Assembly: GCA_025934735.1 (NCBI GenBank)
Contig: JAICWP010000001.1
Span: 186,001-250,000 of the forward strand
Reading direction: 5' to 3'
DNA length: 64,000 nt
Source: Terriglobales bacterium
Lineage (GTDB): Bacteria; Acidobacteriota; Terriglobia; Terriglobales; Acidobacteriaceae
Part shown: piece by piece, positions 50,275 through 58,973 of the stretch
How positions within the stretch are numbered: position 1 is the first letter of the stretch
Layout: the number at the start of each line of letters is the position of its first letter
Notes under the pieces: model-generated
The model's database searches: none
Told to the model about the DNA's origin: nothing
The model's input: the letters and a program-made list of their open reading frames with translations, nothing else
Translations under genes and position numbers: made by a program

Positions 50275-51044
50275 TTCAGGTTGCGGCGCTCGAATATGAG
50301 CATGGCGCCGGCTACTGCCGCGGCGGAATAGAGCAGCGCGTAAAGCGTGTTGTAGAGGACGAGCGAGGCCGCGACGGGCTGGTCATGGGCCACGGACGAG
50401 ATTACATTGAGGGCGGCAAAGTTGGGCACAACGTAGGCGGCAGCGATGGCGATCCAGCCGATGACGCCGTGGGTGAGCGAGGCAAAGCCGCGCAGGTCCT
50501 GGGCAAAGGTGCCGATTACGAACAAGGCAAAGGCGAACACCGCCGAGAGCAGGGGCGAGGAAAAGGAAGAAAAGAGCAGGGCCAGGGCGGTGATCATCAC
50601 AAACTGCAGGATGATGAAATAGAGCGCCACCAGCAGGTAGGCATCGGCTCGTTGGAAGTGGTGCGCCAGGTAAAAAACGGCGGCAAAGATGCCAACCGCC
50701 ATGAAGACGGTATTCACCACAAGCGTGGCGACTAGGCCGCCGAATTTGCCGAGAATAAACTCCCAGCGGCGCACCGGGCGGGAGAGGATGGTGTAGAGAG
50801 TCTTCTTCTCGATCTCCTTCGAGACCAGGCCGATGCCAATGAAAATAGCAATGACCAAACCAAACAACGAAACCGCGGTGAGTCCCAAATTGATGACGAC
50901 GTTGCGCTCGATGTTCATGGAAATCTGGCCCACGAGCAGGGAAGCAGCCACCATGAGCAGCGCGAAAGCGATGAGGTTGTAGAGGACGCGGTCGCGCACG
51001 GCCTCCCTAAACGTATTCGACGCGATGGAGGTGACGCGGGTCAT
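50271..51044 (-). CDS. ABC-2-type transporter permease
   Basis: A 257-residue integral membrane protein with six predicted helices (starting LIAFALLMVAASLLV, LGLTAVSLFGLVIAIFIGIGLV, GLVATLVVNTVFMAVG, ALYFIILQFVMITALALLF and others). The sequence SRPVRRWEFILGKFGG is the cytoplasmic coupling segment of ABC-2 permeases of the NosY/GldF type. It overlaps the ATPase gene by four bases and the TPR gene by four bases. Confidence 0.85.
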   Translation of the reverse strand: MTRVTSIASNTFREAVRDRVLYNLIAFALLMVAASLLVGQISMNIERNVVINLGLTAVSLFGLVIAIFIGIGLVSKEIEKKTLYTILSRPVRRWEFILGKFGGLVATLVVNTVFMAVGIFAAVFYLAHHFQRADAYLLVALYFIILQFVMITALALLFSSFSSPLLSAVFAFALFVIGTFAQDLRGFASLTHGVIGWIAIAAAYVVPNFAALNVISSVAHDQPVAASLVLYNTLYALLYSAAAVAGAMLIFERRNLK

Positions 51045-51973
51045 CTTGCGGCCACCTCCGCCGGAGAAAGCTTCTCGACAAAATAATCTTCCAGGCTGGC
51101 GCGCACCGGGGTGACTGAAACCAGCTTGAGGTTGGCGCGGCGCAAAGCGTCAACGGCGGCATCCAGTTGGTTCTCGCCGACGACAGCGCGCGCCATGGCA
51201 CCGATCAGGTGACACTCGGCGCTGAGCGCGTGCATTGCGGGCGGAATCACTCCACCCTGCCAAATGACCTCGACCTTGCCGCGCACCGAGGAGGTGAGGT
51301 CGGCAATCACGCCGATGCCGCGCAATTCTCCCTGGTGAAGGACGGCCACGCGATCGCACAGGGCCTCAGCGTCAGAGAGGATGTGCGTGGAAAAGAAAAC
51401 GGTTTTGCCTTCCTGCTTCAAGCTTTCTATGAGGTCGCGCACTTCCCGGCGGCCGATGGGATCGAGCCCGGACATGGGTTCATCCAGGAAAACCACCTTG
51501 GGATCGTGCAGGATGGCTTGGGCGATGCCCACGCGCTGCAACATTCCTTTGGAAAACTTGCGTAGTTGCACGCCGGCAACGTCGCGCAGGCCTACGCGCT
51601 CCAGCACGGCGGCAACGCGACGGCTGCGCGCGCGCGCCTCCACGCCGGAAAGCTGAGCGTAGTACTCCAGCAACTCGCGGGCGGTGAGATAGTCGTAAAA
51701 GTAAGGCTGCTCGGGAAGAAAGCCGATTTGCGCCTTGACCTGCGGATCGTTCACCTCCCGGCCCAGGATTTTGGCGGAGCCGGCGGTGGGAAACATCAAC
51801 CCCATCAGGAGCTTGAGAGTCGTGGTTTTGCCCGCTCCATTGGGGCCGAGATAGCCGAAAACCTCGCCTTCCTCAACCGCCAGATTAAGCGGTCGGAGAG
51901 CGCAGCGGGGACGCTTGCGCCAGAACCCGACGGTATACGTTTTTTCCAGGCCAAAGGTTTCTATGGCAGGCAT
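51041..51973 (-). CDS. ABC transporter ATP-binding protein
   Basis: A 310-residue ATPase: Walker [17 protein letters not shown], signature-like [15 protein letters not shown] (non-canonical LSGGQ reading FSKGM), Walker [14 protein letters not shown]-loop STHILS. The last 90 residues are the DrrA/CcmA-type C-terminal extension. The start [13 protein letters not shown] (51973) was chosen over an upstream frame to 52006. First gene of the long minus-strand run that continues through the pilus genes; the cargo is unknown. Confidence 0.9.
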   Translation of the reverse strand: MPAIETFGLEKTYTVGFWRKRPRCALRPLNLAVEEGEVFGYLGPNGAGKTTTLKLLMGLMFPTAGSAKILGREVNDPQVKAQIGFLPEQPYFYDYLTARELLEYYAQLSGVEARARSRRVAAVLERVGLRDVAGVQLRKFSKGMLQRVGIAQAILHDPKVVFLDEPMSGLDPIGRREVRDLIESLKQEGKTVFFSTHILSDAEALCDRVAVLHQGELRGIGVIADLTSSVRGKVEVIWQGGVIPPAMHALSAECHLIGAMARAVVGENQLDAAVDALRRANLKLVSVTPVRASLEDYFVEKLSPAEVAAR

Positions 51974-52566
51974 AGCGACGAAGGTTGGCAAGAAAACCTG
52001 AAACAATTATATGCAAAGAGAATCGGGAAGGGAGGTTACGAAGGGAATCGAACACCAGGAGTTAATGCCGCAGCTCGGGGATGCGCCCGCGCCAGAAGAA
52101 AGTAAAGGGGAACGGCGGATTGCTCCACCGCTCCCCTCGGCTCGTACCCTCCCCCAGGTACTTCGCCGAACTTGCCTTGGCCGCTCCCTCCAGCGGCCGT
52201 CACCGCTCAGTGCGCTCAGCCAAGATGCGAGCTGCACCGCAGTTGCAGACATCATCGCAGTTTTGCTGCCATTCTGAGGTTAACCAGCGGGGTTCAGGAA
52301 GTGCCTCAATTTCAAGGGGAAGGAGAGGGAGGGAGATGCAGGACGGAGCACGGGCGAACCTGGATTGGCAGATTGCGTCGGGTGGGACGACAAAAAATGT
52401 CAGGTGATTGCCGAGTTGCCGGAGCTATCGCCCGCTGAGGCTGCTGTTGGTTTCGGTTTTCCCCGGCTTAAACCCGGCACTACGTTCTTGCGCCGCTTTG
52501 CGGCTGGTCTGTAGGCCCCTGCAACGCTGGAACACACAGGGGCCGGCGGGCGCATCGAACTATGAC
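51974..52566. other. Divergent intergenic region, about 590 bp
   Basis: No credible gene. It must carry promoters for the ABC/pilus run (minus) and the UdgX gene (plus). A hairpin GGCCGCT-CCCTCC-AGCGGCC lies at 52179-52198. The sequence GGTTACGAAGGGAATCGAAC near 52033 faintly resembles a tRNA T-arm but cannot be folded into one. Confidence 0.45.
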
Positions 52567-53235
52567 ATGTCCGGAAAAGCCACAAGCAGGGATCGAGCCA
52601 AGGCATCTACGGCAGCGCCGCTGATTCCGGCGAATCCCACGCTGGAGAAGCTGCGGGAAGCCGCGCGCACGTGCCGCGCCTGCAATCTATGGGAGCGCGC
52701 GACCCAGACGGTATTTGGAGAAGGCACTCGCCAGGGGCGCGTCATGTTCGTGGGCGAGCAGCCGGGAGACCGTGAAGACCTCGCGGGCCGTCCGTTCGTG
52801 GGCCCGGCGGGATGGTTGCTGGACAAAGCGCTGGAGCAGGCGGGCATCGCGCGCGACGAGGTTTACGTCACCAACGTCGTGAAGCACTTCAACTGGGAGC
52901 CGCGGGGCAAGCGGCGCATCCACAAGAAGCCCAACCAACTGCAGATCACGGCGTGCCGTCCATGGCTGGAATCGGAATTGGCCGTAGTCAGGCCGGAGGT
53001 GGTGGTCTGCCTGGGAGCGACGGCGGCGCAGGCGCTGCTGGGGAAGAGTTTCAAGGTTACGCAGCATCGCGGGGAAATGCTTGCTTCACCGCTGGCACCT
53101 TATGTGACCGCGACGGTTCATCCTTCCTCCATTCTGCGCGCGCCGGATGAGGAGAGCCGCCACCGGGAAACCGAGTTGTTTGTCGCGGATCTGAAACGGG
53201 TGGCGGCGGCGCTGAGGCGGAAGAAGGCGGCGTAG
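52567..53235 (+). CDS. UdgX-type uracil-DNA glycosylase
   Basis: A 222-residue family-4-like Fe-S glycosylase: cluster cysteines at about 36, 39 (CRAC), 130 and 148, the active-site GEQPGDRED (63-71) in place of GEAPG, and HPSSILR (185). It contains the KRRIH loop (115-119), the hallmark of UdgX. In characterised UdgX the His of this loop becomes covalently linked to the uracil-site sugar, leaving the protein crosslinked to DNA. The start MSGKATSRDRAK was chosen because the long upstream frame is unlike the family; no clear ribosome-binding site is seen. A tandem repeat and hairpin follow. Confidence 0.9.
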   Translation: MSGKATSRDRAKASTAAPLIPANPTLEKLREAARTCRACNLWERATQTVFGEGTRQGRVMFVGEQPGDREDLAGRPFVGPAGWLLDKALEQAGIARDEVYVTNVVKHFNWEPRGKRRIHKKPNQLQITACRPWLESELAVVRPEVVVCLGATAAQALLGKSFKVTQHRGEMLASPLAPYVTATVHPSSILRAPDEESRHRETELFVADLKRVAAALRRKKAA

Positions 53236-53241
53236 GAGATC

Positions 53242-53400
53242 CCACTCAAGCCAAAAACAGGCTTGAGTGGGGCACCCGCGCAATTAGTGATCCCACGCAA
53301 CCAAAAGAAGGCTTGAGTGGGGCACCCGCGCAATTACTGATCCCCATGCAAGCCAAAAGAAGGCTTGAGTGGGGCACTCGCTGAGAGTGGGGCACCCGCG
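53242..53400. repeat. Three-fold tandem repeat with terminator-like hairpin
   Basis: Directly after the UdgX stop lie three units of about 51 bp built on ATCCC..CAAGCCAAAA..AGGCTTGAGTGGGGCACCCGCG, beginning near 53239, 53290 and 53340, plus a short GAGTGGGGCACCCGCG end. The first unit contains a perfect 11-bp inverted repeat, CCACTCAAGCC (53242-53252) with GGCTTGAGTGG (53260-53270), which would work as a transcript end for udgX. The units differ by small changes, so the array is not brand new. It is intergenic between convergent genes. Confidence 0.8.
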
Positions 53401-53405
53401 GAGGA

Positions 53406-54266
53406 CTACGCCGCGCGCAGAGTAAATAACGTTACTTCGGGCGGGCAGTTAAAGCGTACAGGCAGAGTGATAGTACCCAGGCCGCGGTTGGTGTAGAGGG
53501 TGAGCGGGCCGAGGTGGCGCAGCCCCCACGGATACTTGCGCGCGAGCGGCGGCAGGTAGGGAGGGCCGATAACAGGCAGCACAATCTGGCCACCATGGGA
53601 GTGGCCGGAGAGCTGCAGGTCCACGCGTCCGGCAGGCACCCGATCGGCGAAATCGGGTTCGTGAACCAGCAGGACCACGGCTTCTGACGACGGAACCTTC
53701 TGCAGGGCAACATCGAGATCGCCCGCGCCGGCCATCACGTCATTCATGCCGGCCAACCAAATGCGGGCGCTGTCCCGTTCCACAGCAAAAGACTGATCAC
53801 GCAGTACGTGGAAGCCATGGTGGCGCAGGATTTCCGACACCAGGTCAGGCTCCGTAAAGTAGTCATGATTGCCGAGCACGGCAAAAACGCCCAGGGGTGC
53901 GCGCAAGTTGGAAAGGATACTGGAGCAGGGTTCGGCCTGGTGCGCAGCCGCAGGATCATGATGATCGGTGAAGGCGCCCTGAGTAACGAAGTCGCCGGTG
54001 AGCACGACGAGATCGGGTTGCAGTTGATTGACGACCTGAACGGCGGAGGTGATTACGCGGACATCCACATAGGGGTCGTAATGGAAATCGCTGAGTTGGA
54101 CGATGCGCAGTCCGTCCAAGCGGGAGGGCAATCGTGTCAGGGGTACTTCTAGACGAGTAACACGCAGATCGGTGGTGTCATGATAAAGGACGCCAGTGCC
54201 GGTGATGGCCAGGGCGGCAGCACCGAGGGCGGAAGTGGCCAGGAATTGCCGGCGGGTCAGGGGCAA
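53406..54266 (-). CDS. Tat-exported metallophosphoesterase (YkuE-like)
   Basis: A 286-residue exported hydrolase: twin-arginine signal TRRQFLATSAL at the N-terminus, then the calcineurin motifs QLSDFHYDP, VVLTGDFV, VLGNHDYF, LVHEPDFA and LSGHSHGGQI. A dimetal site is expected. YkuE-type proteins hydrolyse phosphodiesters or phospholipid-derived phosphates at the membrane; the substrate is unknown. The catalytic motifs are all intact. It converges on udgX. Confidence 0.88.
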   Translation of the reverse strand: MPLTRRQFLATSALGAAALAITGTGVLYHDTTDLRVTRLEVPLTRLPSRLDGLRIVQLSDFHYDPYVDVRVITSAVQVVNQLQPDLVVLTGDFVTQGAFTDHHDPAAAHQAEPCSSILSNLRAPLGVFAVLGNHDYFTEPDLVSEILRHHGFHVLRDQSFAVERDSARIWLAGMNDVMAGAGDLDVALQKVPSSEAVVLLVHEPDFADRVPAGRVDLQLSGHSHGGQIVLPVIGPPYLPPLARKYPWGLRHLGPLTLYTNRGLGTITLPVRFNCPPEVTLFTLRAA

Positions 54267-54305
54267 ACACCAATTTTAACATCGTAAACGAAGCTCCTAA
54301 GCGAT

Positions 54306-55643
54306 TCACGGCTGCCTTTCAGCAGGATGCCGAATTTTCCGTCGAGAGATGAAGAAGTAGGCGAGGGGGCCCAGAGCGAGGCAGATCGGGCCCCAGAGGC
54401 GGGATTGAGGGTCGCTGTTGAGGAGGGCCCACGCAAAAAATAGGATGGGCAGCAGAACCACCGTTGCCATTCCGAAACGGCCGCCGGGAACCAGGAAGCG
54501 GCGGGGAAGATTGGGGGTAGTACGGCGCAGGCGCCAGAGCGAGAGTAAGGTCATCACGGACGTGGCGACGCGCAGCCAGGCATAGATGGCGATCAGTTGG
54601 GTAAGGGAGAAGACGGCGAGCACGGCGCAAATCAAAACCGAAAGAACGATGGCGCGGATGGGAGTGCCGAAGCGGGGATGGAGCCGGGCGAGTGCGGAGT
54701 GGAAGTAGCCGTCTTCCGCCATGGCGAAAGGCAGGCGGGTGGCGGCGAGCACGGTGCTTTCCAAAAGCACAAAAGTGCAGACGGCGGCTGCGGCAAACAT
54801 GGCAGTTTCCATGCGGGCGCCGCTCACCTGGCGCGCCGCCTGCACGATGTATCCGGTATCCCAAGCCTGCCAATTGCCTAAGGCCGCCAGTCCGGCGGCG
54901 ATGGGCAGGAAGAACGTAATGACCGCGAGAGGCACCACCAGGGCAAGTCCGAGGGGGAAATTGCGCTCGGGTTGCTCGATTTCTTCGCTGACGGTCGAGA
55001 GCTGCTCGTATCCGGAATAAATCCACAAGGCAAGGGCGAGGCCGACGCCGAAGGTTTCACGCCAGGATTTGTCGCTCGCTAAAAAAGGATGAAAGGGATT
55101 GAAGCGGGCGTGGGCGAAGCCCTGGGCGGTGAAGATGGCCACCGGCACCAGGGCGAGCAGAAGCAGGACAAGGGTGAGGTTGCCGACCAGGCGGATGCCG
55201 CGGATGTTCAAGTACCCCACCGACGCGAGGAAGGCAGCGGCTATGAGCCAGTGCTCGGTGCGGGTGAGGGGAAGAAGTTCTCCGATGTAGTCGGCCATGA
55301 GCACGCCGTAGGCGGCGCTCATGAAGAAGGTGCCAGTCCAGTTCCACCAGCCGCAGTGGAATCCCCAGAAGTCGCCGAAAGCGGCGCGGGTCCAGCGGTA
55401 GAATCCGCCTTCCACGGGCATGGCGGTAGCCATTTCCGCCGTGGCCAGGGCTATGGGCACGCTGAAAAGCAGCGGGACCACCAGGATGAAAATAAGGGAG
55501 AGGCCGGGACCGGAGGTGGAGACCATGGCTTCGAACCCGAAGGGCCCGCCGGCACAGTAAGCGTAGAGGACAGCCACGAACGGCGCTAGCGTGATGTGCT
55601 GCAGTTCGCGATGGCGCGGGGCCGTAGCCGGCTGCGAAAACAT
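54306..55643 (-). CDS. APC-superfamily amino-acid permease
   Basis: A 445-residue transporter with about twelve hydrophobic helices and the APC signature in the first ones: FVAVLYAYCAGGPFGFEAMVSTSGPG and FYRWTRAAFGDFWGFHCGWWNW. Also LWIYSGYEQLSTVSEEIEQPERNFP in helix 6-7 is as in amino acid/polyamine permeases. Substrate cannot be told. The gene stands 40 bp downstream of the phosphoesterase start on the same strand. Confidence 0.88.
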   Translation of the reverse strand: MFSQPATAPRHRELQHITLAPFVAVLYAYCAGGPFGFEAMVSTSGPGLSLIFILVVPLLFSVPIALATAEMATAMPVEGGFYRWTRAAFGDFWGFHCGWWNWTGTFFMSAAYGVLMADYIGELLPLTRTEHWLIAAAFLASVGYLNIRGIRLVGNLTLVLLLLALVPVAIFTAQGFAHARFNPFHPFLASDKSWRETFGVGLALALWIYSGYEQLSTVSEEIEQPERNFPLGLALVVPLAVITFFLPIAAGLAALGNWQAWDTGYIVQAARQVSGARMETAMFAAAAVCTFVLLESTVLAATRLPFAMAEDGYFHSALARLHPRFGTPIRAIVLSVLICAVLAVFSLTQLIAIYAWLRVATSVMTLLSLWRLRRTTPNLPRRFLVPGGRFGMATVVLLPILFFAWALLNSDPQSRLWGPICLALGPLAYFFISRRKIRHPAERQP

Positions 55644-55772
55644 GGTCTGGGCAAGGTAGAAGAAGCTTGTTGGAGCGTCAAATGGAAACCGCAGAGGACA
55701 TTCGTTTCCCGTGAGGATTTATTGTGAATTGCTCGGCGTACTCGGCATCTCGGCGGTAGTCATTGGTTTTGT

Positions 55773-56773
55773 TTAGAAAAGTGAAAGCTGGTCAGCTTGG
55801 GAGACTGGGTGGGTGCGGCTGCTGTGGCGTCCGTATTCGGAACGGATACTGTACTTAACGCGAAATTTGGCAAACAGATGGGAGATGCGCTTGCGGTACG
55901 ACGAGGAGACAAAGGCGCGCTCGCCGTACCGCTGGCGATAGCTTTCCACCAGCTGAGGAAATTCCTTTTCCAGGAAGGGAAGGAAGATGGCAGCGGAGCA
56001 GGGCTTAAGGAAGAGCGGATTGGCGTAGATATATTTGCCGCCGGCGTGGGCGACGGCGCGCACCAGGTTTTCCAGATCGCGAGGCGAGTCGGTGATGCCG
56101 GGCAGAACGGGCGCGCAGATGACGCCGGCCGCTACGCCAGCCTCATTCAGCTTGCGCATGGCTTCCAGGCGCAGGTCGGGCGGGGAGCACGGGGCTCGAG
56201 GATGCGGGCGAGGTCCGTGTTCAGCGTGGTGATGGTCAGGTTGACGAAGAGCTGGTTGTGGCGGGAAATTTCGCGTAGAACGTCAATGTCGCGGAGCACC
56301 AGGTTGGACTTGGTGACGATGCCAAGGTCGTGGCCGTGGTGCCGGGCCAGTTCTTCCAGGATGGTGCGAGTCACGCCGTAGCGGCGCTCGGCGGGCTGGT
56401 AGGGGTCGGTGGCGGTGCCGATGGCGATCTCTTCCCCGGGTTTCACTCTCTTCAGGTCGCGGCGGAGCATCCAGGCGGCGTGCTGCTTGACGTAGATCTT
56501 GCGCTCAAAGTCCACGCCCTGGCGCAGCTCCATGAACTCATGGGTGTAGCGGGAATAGCAATATTTGCAGGCGAATTCGCAGCCGCGGTAGGGATTGATG
56601 GTCCAGGCGAAAGGCATGCGGGGCACGTCGCAACGGTTGAGCAGGGAGCGCACGGGCAGGGTGAAGAATTCGATGTCGTGGCCGGGCTGGAGGAACTCAC
56701 CCTGCGCAGCAAGCCGGGCAATGCCGACCAAGGGCTTGGGAGTCTCGTCGGAGAGCAGGGGGAGGGAAGCCAT
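55773..56773 (-). pseudogene. Radical SAM protein (SPL/Rv2578c-like) with a frameshift
   Basis: The first part has the radical SAM cluster motif in GCEFACKYCYSRYTHEF, preceded by INPYRGC, and reads GIVTKSNLVLRDIDVLREI to ARILEPRAPRP. There the frame breaks. The other frame, overlapping at about 56147-56180, continues DLRLEAMRKLNEAGVAAGVICAPVLPGITDS and ends QADQLSLF. One inserted base in a C-rich run near 56180 would restore a single protein of about 330 residues, the usual size of the PA0069/Rv2578c family. It may be a sequencing error or a real mutation. The start at 56773 is the most plausible ATG. The function of this family is not established. Confidence 0.8.
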
Positions 56774-56924
56774 AGGCAGCAACTTCGCTTTTTGTTCGCC
56801 ATCGAAAGTTATCGTAATCGGGCAATATATGTCAATCCGTTTCATTGGCAGCCAAATGGTTATATTTGGCTGTTCGGAGCGGCTATAGCCTAGAATTCTG
56901 TGCCATGCTGCTGAACGAACAGTT

Positions 56925-57131
56925 TTGGTGGCAAGCCCCAAACTCCATACGTATTCCGATGGCCATTGGAGTTGCCATCGCATGGACTTTACGGCTGCGT
57001 GGCATATATGCAGGCGTGAAGAACGCGCCAAAACGGTCACCGAGGTCAGGCATATCGAGGTAGTTCTCGTCACAGTTTTGTGGGGTTTCATTGCGGTGAG
57101 CGTCACAGTTCTCGTCCTAACCAGACACTGA
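56925..57131 (+). CDS. Possible small membrane protein
   Basis: A 68-residue frame starting at GTG with a C-terminal hydrophobic helix (VVLVTVLWGFIAVSVTVLVL) preceded by a basic segment and a Cys/His/Trp-containing segment (HWSCHRMDFTAAWHICRR). No ribosome-binding site or family was recognised. The surrounding 460 bp are less GC-rich than the window. Listed only because the helix is well formed. Confidence 0.25.
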   Translation: MVASPKLHTYSDGHWSCHRMDFTAAWHICRREERAKTVTEVRHIEVVLVTVLWGFIAVSVTVLVLTRH

Positions 57132-57233
57132 GGGTTGCTGGGGTTCTTTCACAGCGTGGAAAGGTTGTCCCTTTTCTACCCTGTACTCGCTCCATTGGAG
57201 GGAGCGCAGGGCCTTCCGATGTGCGGTTGCTTA

Positions 57234-57941
57234 TCAGATGTCGAAGACGCGGTAGGCCGTGGGAGGGTTTTGCAACTGCAGCAGGGGCAAGGCGACATTG
57301 TAAACCGGGATGCCAGCGGTAGTTTTGCCCTCGATGCAGCCATGATGGGCATGGCCGTGGAGGACCAGGTTGGCGCCATGGCGGTCGGCCACTTCCGACA
57401 GGCGCGAAGTGCCGAGGTAGGGATAGATTTCCGCCGCTTCGCCCTGCACGGTTGAGCCGACGGGGGCGTAGTGGATGACGACGATGCGCTTTTCGGTGCG
57501 CAACTGGGCCATGGCGCGCTCCAATTTGAGGGCCTCGTCAATGCCGGCCTGCACGAAGGCTTTAATGGGAGCCTCGCCGAAGGCGGTGAGCACGCCGCGG
57601 CCAAAGCCGCCGGCGAAGCCTTTGGTGCCGGCGAACCCCACACCATCGCGCTCGTAGGCGGTGCCATCGAGCACCTTGATGCCCTCGGCAGTCATCATCT
57701 GCATGAGCTCGTTTTCCTGCCCGCTTTCGTAGTCGTGGTTGCCGAGCACGGCCACGATGGGCAGGCGGATGCGCACCAGGGCGTTAAGCAGGGATTCCAT
57801 CTCCTGGGGCTTGCCGTAGTTGGTGAGGTCGCCGGCCAACACCAACAAGTCAGCCTGGTCGCGCACGTGCGACATCTGTTCGCGAATGCGATCGTAGTTC
57901 TGTGGGGTAAAGTGCAGGTCCGCGGTGGCAGCGATTCTCAT
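57234..57941 (-). CDS. Metallophosphoesterase (cytosolic)
   Basis: A 235-residue calcineurin-like phosphoesterase: MRIAATADLHF, VLAGDLTNYG, VLGNHDYESG, VIHYAPVGSTVQGE and LVLHGHAHHG supply the dimetal site. No signal peptide, so it is cytoplasmic. A segment GTKGFAGGFGRG is typical of the YfcE/Ssr-type and UDP-diacylglucosamine-like groups, but the substrate is not clear. The start at 57941 opens directly on the first motif. Downstream of a nucleotidyltransferase-like gene with 11 bp between them, so likely co-transcribed. Confidence 0.88.
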   Translation of the reverse strand: MRIAATADLHFTPQNYDRIREQMSHVRDQADLLVLAGDLTNYGKPQEMESLLNALVRIRLPIVAVLGNHDYESGQENELMQMMTAEGIKVLDGTAYERDGVGFAGTKGFAGGFGRGVLTAFGEAPIKAFVQAGIDEALKLERAMAQLRTEKRIVVIHYAPVGSTVQGEAAEIYPYLGTSRLSEVADRHGANLVLHGHAHHGCIEGKTTAGIPVYNVALPLLQLQNPPTAYRVFDI

Positions 57942-57952
57942 GGTCAAAAGTG

Positions 57953-58801
57953 TTATGACACCTTGCGCTCCTTGGCCGCAATAGGGCAGGCGGTGTTCAC
58001 GGGCGCCACCAGCTTGGGCTGGCGCTGGTCCCGGCAGGCGTCCACCAGGTTGTCCAAGCCCCATTCGTGAACATCAATGGCGAACATGTTCTCGTCCACC
58101 AGGCTGCCACGGAACTTGGCTTGCGGGTCCGGGTTAGCCAGCTCATCCTGCAGACGCTGCAGCAGCGCCTGCCAAAGGTGGCGGGGCACATACGAACTGG
58201 GCGCCGGATAGATGTAGTGGAACAGGATGAAGGACCAAAGCAGCATCTCCCAATGGGATCCGGCGAGGTGCAGCAGGCGTTCCCAGTCGAGCCGGCCGCG
58301 GGTGCCGTAGATGACGTGAGCGATATCGGCGCCGTCGAAGCGTTCGCGGCGGGTGACAAACAGCTTGGAGGCGATCAGTTCCTCAGGAGCGAGCACGCGC
58401 ACGGGAACGCCGACGATTTCGGTGGGCATGCCGCGCTCGATCCAGCTGTCTTCGACGATGATGACGGCGTTGCTCATGCCACAAATCAGGTCCACATAGA
58501 AATCGCCCCGATGGGCCTTGGCCAGCCAAACCGGGTCCACCACGCTGCACTCAAAGCCATCGTTAATCAGGCATTCCAGCGCCTGGGGCACATGCTGGGC
58601 GGCCAGGAAGACATCGAGGTCCTTGGTGTCGCGCCAAATGCCGGTGTGCTTCTGCAGGGCGAAGGCGCCCGAGACGACGTAGGGAATGCCGCCCTGGTTC
58701 AGGACTTGCAGGACCTCGCGAAACAGGCGCTCCTGCTCCGGGGGGAAGTCCGGGGCAGTGGAGGAGCTGACCGGCAGCGGTTTTTCGTCCGCCTTTGGCA
58801 C
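57953..58801 (-). CDS. Nucleotidyltransferase-fold protein
   Basis: About 280 residues: VVSGAFALQKHTGIWRDTKDLDVFLA is the Gly-Ala...DxD core of the minimal nucleotidyltransferase fold (AbiEii/aminoglycoside type), followed by APEELIASKLFVTRRERFDGADIAHVI, which is common in such proteins. The first 40 residues of the longest frame (to 58915) are unlike protein and contain GGTAG-type intergenic repeats, so a GTG at 58801 was chosen, without a ribosome-binding site. It is probably co-transcribed with the metallophosphoesterase that follows. A toxin-antitoxin or resistance role is unsupported. Confidence 0.65.
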   Translation of the reverse strand: MPKADEKPLPVSSSTAPDFPPEQERLFREVLQVLNQGGIPYVVSGAFALQKHTGIWRDTKDLDVFLAAQHVPQALECLINDGFECSVVDPVWLAKAHRGDFYVDLICGMSNAVIIVEDSWIERGMPTEIVGVPVRVLAPEELIASKLFVTRRERFDGADIAHVIYGTRGRLDWERLLHLAGSHWEMLLWSFILFHYIYPAPSSYVPRHLWQALLQRLQDELANPDPQAKFRGSLVDENMFAIDVHEWGLDNLVDACRDQRQPKLVAPVNTACPIAAKERKVS

Positions 58802-58973
58802 AGGTGCTTGGATGTTGTTCCTGGCCCGGCAGTTGGAATGGCTGCATCGAAAAGAGGTAGTTGGTAGCGGGTAGTTGGACAGTGGTAGATTGACCGCGGG
58901 TTTGCCAAACTGCACCCCAGCTAAGGTCAGTTACCTGTCGCAGAAGTAATAAAACGTCTTTACCGGAGTTCAC

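Noticed and set aside
52030-52110. tRNA or tmRNA fragment upstream of udgX
   Set aside because: A T-loop-like string is present but the flanking five bases on each side do not pair and no acceptor stem is found.
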